DNA of 33,316 nucleotides from a virus: the IMG/VR virus record IMGVR_UViG_3300027782_000222, positions 1 to 33,316 of that record; one strand, written 5' to 3'. Both the position numbers and the translations under genes were made by a program. The notes under the pieces were generated by a model. The model saw only the letters and a list, made by a program, of their open reading frames with translations, made no database searches and was not told where the DNA came from. This document shows positions 7,277 to 15,800 of the stretch, in pieces. Position 1 is the stretch's first letter, and every line of letters begins with the position of its first letter.

Positions 7277-7717
7277 ATGGCAAATGGAGTTACGGAATTA
7301 CTTAATGTTCCTAGTGGAGAAGGGTCACTTACCATTGAGTTCAATGGTAAGAAGTACACGGCAGGGCTTATAACCCAAAAGGTTAAATCTGAATACGAAA
7401 AAAGAATGGAGAAGAAAGCTCTCGATTCTATTTTTAAAATGAAAGAATACCTTGATCCTGTTGAGTTCAGAGAAGCAGTATCTTCTGTAACAAGAGATAT
7501 TGCATCTGGGGTGTATTCTTTCGGTTCAGATAGAAGCATACAATCATTGTCTACTCCATGTGGATCAGTTACATTCACAGCATTAATATTTAATGCTCCA
7601 GAAGCAGAGATTGAGCAAATGATGATGGCTGAAACCGAAAGGTATTCAGTTGTAATGGATATTGTCAGGGAAAAAAGCTACCCAAACTTGAAGAAGGTGG
7701 TGGAAGTTCAACCGTAA
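7277..7717 (+). CDS. Tail assembly chaperone, short form (G-like)
   Basis: 146 residues with AGGA/AGGAAG just before the ATG. The protein starts with a beta-like segment, LTIEFNGKKYTAGLITQKVKSEYEKRMEKKA, then a largely helical body with YLDPVEFREAVSSVTRDIASGV and APEAEIEQMMMAETERYSVVMDIVREK. Chaperones of this kind bind the tape measure while the tube grows around it and are absent from the finished virion. The place between tube and tape-measure genes, and a second open frame overlapping its end in the -1 frame, match the lambda G/GT arrangement. There is no direct family motif, so the name rests on order and the frameshift layout. Confidence 0.72.
   Translation: MANGVTELLNVPSGEGSLTIEFNGKKYTAGLITQKVKSEYEKRMEKKALDSIFKMKEYLDPVEFREAVSSVTRDIASGVYSFGSDRSIQSLSTPCGSVTFTALIFNAPEAEIEQMMMAETERYSVVMDIVREKSYPNLKKVVEVQP
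7669..7678 (+). promoter_or_regulatory. Candidate -1 ribosomal frameshift site
   Basis: The zero frame reads AGG GAA AAA AGC at 7667-7678, with six A in a row at 7671-7676. Slipping back one base on the GAA AAA or AAA codons enters an open frame that runs from 7633 (after a TGA at 7630) to 8052 with no stop. Codon pairing after a one-base slip is possible: Glu-tRNA on GGA by a G-U pair, Lys-tRNA on AAA unchanged. It is not the canonical GGGAAAG or AAAAAAG heptamer in phase. A weak 5-bp stem (7688-7692 with 7707-7711) lies downstream. Confidence 0.6.
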
Positions 7718-8052
7718 GGAAGAACGACCCGATTCCTCCACCTGAGTTAAGAAACTTCTATGCAAACCTTATGGATAAGCCATATTTGCTTAGACCTTGG
7801 GAGATAGAGCGACTTACTGATAAGCAGATAATTGAAATATATTATAGGAAAAGAGATGATAAGGGAAATCCAATCCCTTATCTGTCTGTTGGGCATGAAT
7901 GGCTTCAAAGGGATTGTTTGGTAAAAAGGAACGGCTTAAGAAACGAGTATGAAGAGTTTATAAAGCTTGGGTCTGTATTGGGATTAGATGTAAACACTAT
8001 GCGTGAAGCCTTCTTCAAAAAGCATGGTAATCCTTATGAAGTCGAGGAATAG
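7675..8052 (+). CDS. Tail assembly chaperone extension (T-like frame)
   Basis: This frame has no good ribosome site at its first ATG (7771); the bases before it contain no GGAG-like motif. It is therefore most likely read as an extension of the upstream gene, giving a fusion of about 258 residues (133 + 125). The junction codes a flexible linker, KLPKLEEGGGSSTVRKNDPIPPP, just as expected between G and T domains. The C-terminal part, LLRPWEIERLTDKQIIEIYYRKRDDKGNP ... FIKLGSVLGLDVNTMREAFFKKHGNPYEVEE, is charged and helical. In lambda the T domain binds the tube subunits while the G domain coats the tape measure. An alternative is independent translation from 7771, giving 93 residues. Confidence 0.65.
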   Translation, partial: KLPKLEEGGGSSTVRKNDPIPPPELRNFYANLMDKPYLLRPWEIERLTDKQIIEIYYRKRDDKGNPIPYLSVGHEWLQRDCLVKRNGLRNEYEEFIKLGSVLGLDVNTMREAFFKKHGNPYEVEE

Positions 8053-8054
8053 AC

Positions 8055-10673
8055 ATGAGTAATGGAATCCCAATAGACGATAGTGCTGCAATGGCTGGAA
8101 ACCTCGTAAAAGCGGTTGAAGACATTGCAGTAGCTGTTGGTTCTGCAAGCGATGTTTTTGGTAGATCATTCGGTGAATTTGCAGGCCAATTTAAAACTAG
8201 CATGAGCGGAGTAACAGACTCCGTAAAAACACTTCAAAACGAAATGGTTGATGTTATTAAGTCACTTGATGTAAGCATCAAGGTAATAAAAAACATCAAA
8301 ATGCCACCAGTTTCTGTTGCAAAACCACCAAAACCCGCTGCTGCTGCTAAAGAGCAAGATCCAGTATTGCAAAAAGCAAAGCAAGATATGGCTTTAAATA
8401 GTCTTGCTATTAGCGAAATCAAATTAAAGAGTGCAAGAGAAAAGCAAGCATCTGATATTCAAAAAAAAATAACAATTCAGCAGAATGCAGATGCAAAAGC
8501 TTTAGCTAAAGAGCAAAAAGAAAAGGTAGATAAAGAAAAAAAACAAGCGTTATTGCCAGTACCAGAAATCATAAAAGCTATATCAGATCCAATGCAAGAA
8601 ATTGCTAATGGGTTTGGTTATTTTTTTGATATGGCTCAAAAAAGAGGAATGGCAACTGTTGGCGAGGGATTGTCTGGAGAACAAAAAAAAGGCAAAAAAG
8701 AAAAGCCATTTGTAATGGACATGGAGTCTTTGGCTAGAGCGAATAAACCCGCTGGCCCAGGGATTGATATACCTAAAAATCTTTTGACTGGATTAACAGA
8801 TTCTGCTTCTGCATGGAATGATGTTTTTGCTAATGCTACTAGACTTTCACAGCAAATGGCAAGGCAAGTAGAGATTGGATCTTTAGTTTCAGAAATAAAT
8901 TCAATGCTTGGAGAGGCAACAAATCAAGCACAAGCTTTAAGCTCGGAAATGCAAGCAGCACTAGATCCAAGAACTTATGTTGAACAAGCTCAAGATGCAA
9001 TTGACGGTTTGGGAGAATCAGTATCGCAACAAGCAGTTGAAGTTACTAGCGTTTTAGAAAACCTGTTTTACGATATAGCGGAAGCATCTAGTGCTTCTCA
9101 ATCGGTAGCATCAAGAACTGTTCCAACTTCTGGGCAAATGTATCAAGGTGGATATTCTTCTTTTGGAATAGCTCAAAATTATGTTCCACCTAATTCAAAT
9201 CCACAGACTTATCAGGGTGGCCAATCAGTTCCATTGGCTAGCAATTATGTTCCACAGAATGCAGCACCACAAGCTTATCAAGGTGGTCAAGGAGTTCCGT
9301 TAGCTGCACAACCAGCACCTCCACCACCTGGGGGGAATAGGGTTGTTCAAGTTGGGCCAAATGGTGCAAGCAATGTTGCTCAAGCAAATAATACTGCACA
9401 AATATTGCAATCAACAGCAGCATTTGCATCACTTCACAATGCTTCTATAAATGTAGGAAATTCGTTTAACCAATTCCCTTCTTTATTCAACCAAATAACT
9501 AGCGGTATTGGAGCTAAAGGTGGATTAGGTGGACTTGGTGGTCAGGCTTTCCAAACTTTAGGTGGAATGTTTAGTGGCGGTGGTTATGGAGGTGGCGGTG
9601 GTGGAGCGGGTGGCGGTGGCGGTGCTGCTGGTGGTGCTGCTAATGCTGCTGGTGGTGCTGGAAGAAGACTTGGTACAGCAGCAGCATCAAATCCTTTAAC
9701 TGCTGCTATCGTTGCTCCATTTGCTGCTGCCTTGGCTGGTGGTGCTGCAATAATGGCTTCTTTTAACGCTATTGTTTCTACATCGAACACAATCATGTCT
9801 ATGTTTGGTGGAATGATAAGCAAAGTTGCTCCAGCACTAACGATGCAGTTTCAAATCGTTGCTAACGATTTGGAGGCTGTTGTTGGTAGAGGTTTGATAC
9901 CAATGTTTATGAGACTTACTGAAGCTCAACGAACAATGGCAGATGCAATGGTTCCTGTCGCTACTGCAACTACGGATTTATACGAAGGTTTTGGAAAGAT
10001 GTATAAGATTATTGTTGAAGCTGTAATGCCATTGTATCAAGCAGTAATTGGTCTTCTTGCTCCAGCATTTTCTTACATAGTTGACCTTTTAAATGATTTT
10101 CTTGCGGGTTTAAAACCACTTATAGATTTATTTAGTGGCCTTATAAATGTGGTAACTTATGTTTTAACAGGGTTCTTTAATTTTGTAAAAATATTTGATT
10201 TGATATCCGTGATATTTAAAGCGTTTTCTGATGGCATGAGAGTTATTTTTGGCGGTCTTATCATAGGATTTGGAAAACTTCTTGAGTATCTTTCCTATAT
10301 CCCAGGTCTTGGAGTCCTTAAAAAAGCATCACAAAATGTACAAAAGTTTGGTATGGATACATTTACTGGAAATGCTGCTGGTGTTCAAAAAGGTGCTTCT
10401 GTTGGTGCTGCTGTAAGAGAAGTTGGAAGCACATCTATTGAAGGTATCGGAGATGAAATAAGAAAAGCATCATTGATGATTCAGATACCAGAAGGCGAAA
10501 AGAAATATGAAGAGATAGATTATTTAAAAGACATAGCAAAAAACACGGCTGATCTTCTTAAAAAGCCTGGGGAGAAGGTTGAAATAAATACTCTTGAAAA
10601 GCCACCGGCCCCAGCAGCACCAAGTAAACCTTATACTGGTGGAAATTACATGATGCCTGGAGGAGTTCATTAA
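8055..10673 (+). CDS. Tape measure protein
   Basis: 872 residues, start at 8055 with GAGGA six bases upstream. Tape measures set tail length and sit in the tube lumen. At the usual 0.15 nm per residue the tail would be about 130 nm (inference). Residues 1-340 are helical and rich in Ala, Lys, Gln and Ser with coiled-coil stretches. Residues 363-420 hold three copies of a 22-23-residue repeat starting YQGG (at 363, 386 and 408). Residues ~485-545 are a Gly/Ala-rich linker. After that come long hydrophobic helices (about 555-600 and 650-755), which could insert in the host membrane during DNA entry. Position after the G/GT pair, the largest gene of the tail block so far, agrees. No peptidase domain was seen. 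Its stop overlaps the next start (TAATG). Confidence 0.85.
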   Translation: MSNGIPIDDSAAMAGNLVKAVEDIAVAVGSASDVFGRSFGEFAGQFKTSMSGVTDSVKTLQNEMVDVIKSLDVSIKVIKNIKMPPVSVAKPPKPAAAAKEQDPVLQKAKQDMALNSLAISEIKLKSAREKQASDIQKKITIQQNADAKALAKEQKEKVDKEKKQALLPVPEIIKAISDPMQEIANGFGYFFDMAQKRGMATVGEGLSGEQKKGKKEKPFVMDMESLARANKPAGPGIDIPKNLLTGLTDSASAWNDVFANATRLSQQMARQVEIGSLVSEINSMLGEATNQAQALSSEMQAALDPRTYVEQAQDAIDGLGESVSQQAVEVTSVLENLFYDIAEASSASQSVASRTVPTSGQMYQGGYSSFGIAQNYVPPNSNPQTYQGGQSVPLASNYVPQNAAPQAYQGGQGVPLAAQPAPPPPGGNRVVQVGPNGASNVAQANNTAQILQSTAAFASLHNASINVGNSFNQFPSLFNQITSGIGAKGGLGGLGGQAFQTLGGMFSGGGYGGGGGGAGGGGGAAGGAANAAGGAGRRLGTAAASNPLTAAIVAPFAAALAGGAAIMASFNAIVSTSNTIMSMFGGMISKVAPALTMQFQIVANDLEAVVGRGLIPMFMRLTEAQRTMADAMVPVATATTDLYEGFGKMYKIIVEAVMPLYQAVIGLLAPAFSYIVDLLNDFLAGLKPLIDLFSGLINVVTYVLTGFFNFVKIFDLISVIFKAFSDGMRVIFGGLIIGFGKLLEYLSYIPGLGVLKKASQNVQKFGMDTFTGNAAGVQKGASVGAAVREVGSTSIEGIGDEIRKASLMIQIPEGEKKYEEIDYLKDIAKNTADLLKKPGEKVEINTLEKPPAPAAPSKPYTGGNYMMPGGVH

Positions 10674-11797
10674 TGATAGTACCTGATTTAAAAGAACGAA
10701 TTGACAGTATATCACCTGGCGGTGGAAGCTTTGGAATAGAAGGTTCCGCTAGTGCAACCATGTCTTATGTGGTTGATGGGCCACTTGGGCCAACAGGGAA
10801 AGTTGATGCATTTTTGCAAACTGTTTTTCCATATGCTTCTCTTGATGCCACAGGGAAATATGTAAACAGAATTATGCCAATGTGCCATCCTTATTACAGA
10901 TGGTTGTACGCAAGCAATATTAGTTCGATCAAAGGTATTGGTTTAAAAAGAACTGATAAAAAAATGGACAAGGTTTTAACTAATGCTGGAGTTAGTTATC
11001 AAAAAGTTCCTGAGTATTATGGTGCTTATGATCAATATGAAATCACATTAAATTTTACCCCCTTGCCATATTTTGTTTTAGACGATTCTTCTATTACAAC
11101 TTCAAATGTAGTTGCATACAAAGATGATGGAAGCCAAGTAACTGTTAATGCTGTAAAACAAGAATACATGAGAAATGTTTCTTACTCTACTAGTGTTGCT
11201 GCCGAATATCTTACTATCAAAGCTGGAGAGTATTCTTTTCTTTCTGATGATGCAGAGGTTAACAAAAAGGGTTTCCCTGGGTTTAGCGGTAAAACCTTGG
11301 TTCCTAAAACTGTGTTTAATATGACATGGCACATGGTTCCATATAACTTTGTATTTCCAACATTGACTCAATCTAAAAACATATACAACGCTTTAGGAAG
11401 AGTTAATCAGCGTACATTTGTTGGATTTGGGCCTGGTGAACTTTTGTTTACTGGAGTTGAATCAAAGCCTTATCCAAGAAACTTCTTTGGTGGCGATTTT
11501 AATGTAGCTAACCCAATTGCTTCTGGTTGGGGAATAACTGATTTCCTTTATTCCGATATCATATTTAAACTTTTATATATTGGTTTTAAAACATCTTATC
11601 CATCAGAAAGCAACCCATCAAACCAATCGTATATATATCGGGGTCACAACTTGGCCCAATTTATTTCAAAGCAGAAGTATTTCCCTATTGTTACTCAAAC
11701 TGCCACCACTATTCCTGACAATAAAAGATTCAAACCTATTTACGACTCGTACCCTTTTGAATTGATGTTTTACGGTGAACCGTTTAATATGTTCTAG
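10673..11797 (+). CDS. Distal tail/baseplate protein, family unknown
   Basis: 374 residues, coupled to the tape measure gene by TAATG at 10671-10675. The protein has mixed strands and loops, many aromatic residues, and no signal or membrane segment. Segments worth noting are IMPMCHPYYRWLYASNISSIKGIGL (about 62-90), YDQYEITLNFTPLPYFVLDD (about 115-135), and TVFNMTWHMVPYNFVFPTL (about 211-230). The position right after the tape measure is where the distal tail protein, which starts the baseplate or tail tip, is coded. I do not recognise the family, so the role is inferred from gene order. Confidence 0.6.
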   Translation: MIVPDLKERIDSISPGGGSFGIEGSASATMSYVVDGPLGPTGKVDAFLQTVFPYASLDATGKYVNRIMPMCHPYYRWLYASNISSIKGIGLKRTDKKMDKVLTNAGVSYQKVPEYYGAYDQYEITLNFTPLPYFVLDDSSITTSNVVAYKDDGSQVTVNAVKQEYMRNVSYSTSVAAEYLTIKAGEYSFLSDDAEVNKKGFPGFSGKTLVPKTVFNMTWHMVPYNFVFPTLTQSKNIYNALGRVNQRTFVGFGPGELLFTGVESKPYPRNFFGGDFNVANPIASGWGITDFLYSDIIFKLLYIGFKTSYPSESNPSNQSYIYRGHNLAQFISKQKYFPIVTQTATTIPDNKRFKPIYDSYPFELMFYGEPFNMF

Positions 11798-11811
11798 AAG
11801 GAGAATTACAA

Positions 11812-12153
11812 ATGCTTGCTGGAACTTATAATATAATTTGCGAACAAGGTGCTACATTTTCACGGCAAATAACCGTAGTTAATGCTGATTCTACCGAGCC
11901 AGATTTCAATTCTTCTACGGCAAGAATGCAAGTTCGACCTAATGTGACATCTACTACGGTTTTGCTTGAATTAACCACAGAAAACAGCCGTATATCGCTT
12001 CTAGATAATGTTATATCACTCCTAGTTGCTGCCACAGATACAGATGCTTTAGTGACAGGCACATATGTGTATGATTTAGAAATACAAACAGGCATCAATG
12101 TTATAAGGCTTGTAGAAGGATCTTTTAGAGTATCCCCACAGGTAACCAGATAA
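11812..12153 (+). CDS. Baseplate/fibre adaptor with Ig-like N-domain pattern
   Basis: 113 residues with AAGGAG about eight bases before the ATG. The sequence follows a pattern common in small phage tail proteins: YNIICEQGATFSRQITVVNADS, then a 'TARMQVR' strand, then LETGTYVYDLEIQ-like and a final VEGSFRVSP strand (here TGTYVYDLEIQTGINVIRLVEGSFRVSP). Such proteins resemble the N-terminal domain of BppU-type baseplate proteins, which attach receptor-binding parts to the tail. It is followed with a TAATG overlap by fibre genes, fitting an attachment role. The family match is from memory of the pattern. Confidence 0.65.
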   Translation: MLAGTYNIICEQGATFSRQITVVNADSTEPDFNSSTARMQVRPNVTSTTVLLELTTENSRISLLDNVISLLVAATDTDALVTGTYVYDLEIQTGINVIRLVEGSFRVSPQVTR

Positions 12154-12890
12154 TGGCAACAGATGTAGCCAAAACAGTCATAATTGAGGAACTCAAGGTT
12201 GGTGCTAGTATCACCACCGATCAGTTGATTCCGGCAATTACTGACCCTGTTTCATTAGTTACAATTGATGGCCAAGGCGATGCTGTTGTCTTTAGGTATG
12301 CTGTCAATACTGACTTGACTGTCTCTATTGGCCTTTCAATGCCAACAGATGTTTTCTTTGTAGACAACACTCCTGTTAATGGTGCTGGAACATTAGAAGT
12401 ATCTTTTATAAATCAAAATCCAGCACTTGTTTTTGCTACTCCAGTAAGCACGATTGGTGTTCCTATATTTAGGTCTTTAGTTGATACTGACATTCCTGAT
12501 CTATCAGGAAGTTATTTAACTTTGGTCACTCACGATGGTACTTTGTCTGGGAATGGAACAGTAGCTTCACCATTATCTGTTTCTGCTGGTGTTGGAACTG
12601 TAACTAGTGTTACTTTGGCTTCATCTGACTTGCTTATAATAAATCCAACGGTTACATCTTCTGGAACAATAACTGCTAATCTTAATAACACAGGTGTTAC
12701 CCCAGGTATTTATGGAACAGCAAGTTTAGTTCCTGTGGTAACTGTTAATAGCAAAGGTGTAATTACATCTTTGTCTACTGTTGCTGTTCAATCAAGTCCG
12801 CTTCCATCAGGTGGATTGCCAAGTCAATTGCTAACTTATAACAATCAAAACGAACAAGTTTGGGTGTACTCTGACGGAGGAACATGGTAA
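12153..12890 (+). CDS. Short tail fibre/adaptor protein
   Basis: 245 residues, TAATG-coupled to the upstream gene. Residues 1-125 are beta-rich and begin with KTVIIEELKVGASITTDQLIPA. The stretch 143-215, GTVTSVTLASSDLLIINP-TVTSSGTITANL then VNSKGVITSLSTVAV, is the same module as one in the next gene (GTVTSVGLSSTNSTLTISNSPVTTSGTIKIDL then VDAYGRITAAS), a repeat common in phage fibres. The end, LLTYNNQNEQVWVYSDGGTW, looks like a fibre tip or junction. Likely role: a short fibre or the link that carries the large fibre. The stop TAA lies inside the next gene's start region (ATGGTAATG). Confidence 0.65.
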   Translation: MATDVAKTVIIEELKVGASITTDQLIPAITDPVSLVTIDGQGDAVVFRYAVNTDLTVSIGLSMPTDVFFVDNTPVNGAGTLEVSFINQNPALVFATPVSTIGVPIFRSLVDTDIPDLSGSYLTLVTHDGTLSGNGTVASPLSVSAGVGTVTSVTLASSDLLIINPTVTSSGTITANLNNTGVTPGIYGTASLVPVVTVNSKGVITSLSTVAVQSSPLPSGGLPSQLLTYNNQNEQVWVYSDGGTW

Positions 12891-15800
12891 TGGGATTAAC
12901 CGCTATTACAGAAATCGGATTTAATGAAGTCACAGGAACAGGAACATTATTAGATCCTTACATTTTAAACAATACCGCTTCAGATAATTTAAATTTTCAA
13001 GCAACTACAGATGTTGCTGGAAGAATATATTATTCGTATTATGGGCCAGCAGCTAATTATGGCATATTTATTGCACAATTAAATCACCCACCCAATGTAG
13101 ATTGGTATGCAACTTCTTATAATCCGTCTTTGCCATCTATATGTGATTTTTCTGGTTCTTATTATGTAGAACCAGGTTTAGCTGTATCAATGTATAGAGT
13201 TGGGGCATCTCCAATAGGAATGCCATATGTATGGGGTTCTTGGACTGCTTCAATTTGGTTTGTTCCTGACACTTTAGTTTCAAATGTTTATGCTGTAACT
13301 GCTAATGTGGTTTCTATGTTTGATAGAAACATTGCAACTGGTTCGTTAGCTTCAAATGGAACAACTGATCCTTATGGAGATCCTAAAGAGATTTGTATTA
13401 GTTACGATGGTAAAAGTGTTTATGTCACAAGTTATTCAGCAGGGGAATTGTTAATATTTTCTAGAAATACATCGACTGGAGTATTGTCTCGTATTACTCA
13501 AGTTTCAACTGGTTATAGTCCTTCTGCTGTTGCTATTTCTCGTGATGGCAAAAATGTTTATGTTGCAAACAAAGATAGCAATTCAATATCTATTTTTGAT
13601 CGTAATCTTACAACTGGTTTATTATCGGGAACTTCAACAATTGCTTCAACCCTTGCACCTCAAGGCATATGTATTTCTCCAGATGGCAAAAATGTTTATA
13701 CTACTAATCCTTATATTTCTCTTAGTGTAATATTTGGTGTTGTTTCAATATATAACAGAAACACTTCTACTGGCGAGTTAACATTTTATGGTCAAATTCT
13801 TACTGGTTACGGAGATGGAGTTACAGCAACTAATCCAAAGGGGATTTGCGTTTCTGAAGATGGGGAAAATGTTTATGTTTGTAATTCATCTACTAATGAA
13901 ATATCGGAATTTAATCGTAATATTTTAACTGGTGCATTAACACTAATTGCAGAACCTGTTCACACTATTGCTGCTGGAGAAGTTCCAACAAATATTTGTA
14001 TTTCTCAAGATGGAAAAAATATTTATGTTGCAAACAATGGTGGTTCAATTCCTGGCTATAATTATATTTCTATTTTTGATCGTAATCTTACAACTGGCAT
14101 ATTGTCAGGTACTTCGACAATTCAAGCTCAAGCTAATCCATATGGGATTTGTATTTCTGGAGATGATAAAAATGTTTATGTAACAAATAGCGGTGCTAAC
14201 ACCATTTCTGTTTTTGATCGTAATGTTTCAACTGGAGAATTATCATCAAACTCTTTTGATATTACTGGAGTCACCCCATTAGGCATTTGTGTTTACCCTT
14301 TGCTTTTTCAGCCAATAAGTTCTACTGCATTATTGATTGATGTTCAACCTTCTGGTGTTGTTTCTGAAGTTCCATTTACAATTCAACCTATAATTAAAAT
14401 AGTAGATTTAAATGGTGATGTGGTTCCAACAGCAACAAATGATGTAAGTGTTTCAATTACTGTTGTTAATGGGTCTGGCTTATTAACAGGAACAACAACA
14501 GTAACTGCTGTAGATGGTTATGCAACTTTTACTGATTTAGTTTTTACTGGTGCTGGCTCATTCTATTTAACATTTAATTCAATAGATTTAACACCAGTAA
14601 ATTCAAATGAAATTGCGACTCTAACACCAACAGAGTTAATTGTATCTGTCCAGCCTTTTGCTGGATTATCAGGAGAAATACTATTTACCCAACCAACAAT
14701 TGCAATCGTAAATTGGATTGGTGATTTGGTTATAGATGCAACAGATGTTGTTGATGTTTCTTTAGTAGATGTAACTGGTTCATCAGTTTTAACAGGAACA
14801 TTAAATGCAATTGCTTTTGGTGGATATGCAGCATTTACAGATTTGATTGCTACTGGTTACGGATCATTTTATTTGTCATTTACTTCTGGAACTTTAACAT
14901 CTGTAAATTCCAATATTTTGTTTTTTATTCCAGATCCAGGTAGCCCTAATCCTGCAATTCCAGTTAAACCAAAACGATCATATATACCCGCATCAGTTCC
15001 AACTTCCGTTGATATGGAAACTAATGAATTTGCAATAAATGTTGCAGATAAAAAAGGCTATGTGAGAGATTCAAACGGTATTGTTCATCAGGTTTTTGAT
15101 GGGAACGCTAGTGGTTCTGGGACAGTTACTTCAGTTGGATTGTCTTCAACTAATTCAACTTTAACAATTTCTAATTCTCCTGTTACAACTTCTGGAACAA
15201 TTAAAATTGATTTATCAAAAACTAGTGTATCTGCAAAAGCTTATACCAATGCAGATATTACAGTTGATGCTTATGGAAGAATTACTGCTGCTTCAGATGG
15301 TGCTGTTGGTGTAACTTCAATTATAGCTGGAACTGGGATATCAGTAGATGCTGCAACAGGTGATGTAACCGTAACAAATTCTGCACCCGATCAAGTTGTT
15401 GTATTGACAAATGGAACAGCAATTTCTGTAACTGGAACTTACCCTGATTTTACTATTACTAATGATTCTCCAGACCAAATTGTTACATTGACTGACGGAA
15501 CAGCAATTTCTGTAACAGGTACATATCCAGATTTTACAATTACTAACTCTTTACCTGATCAAACTGTTACACTAACTCAAGGTACAGATATAACCATTAC
15601 TGGAACATATCCAGATTTTACAATTGGTTATTCTGGAGTTGCTGGTGGAGTAACTTCAATTATATCTGGAACTGGGATATCAATAGATGTTTCAACAGGT
15701 GATGTAACCATAACAAATTCTGCTCCCGATCAAATTGTTTCAATTACCTCTGGAACTGGTATTAATGCTACTGGAATTTATCCTGACTTTACGATTGATT

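Noticed and set aside
9584-9823. Minus-strand Pro/Ala-rich frame
   Set aside because: It is the complement of the Gly/Ala-rich codons of the tape measure and has no independent support.
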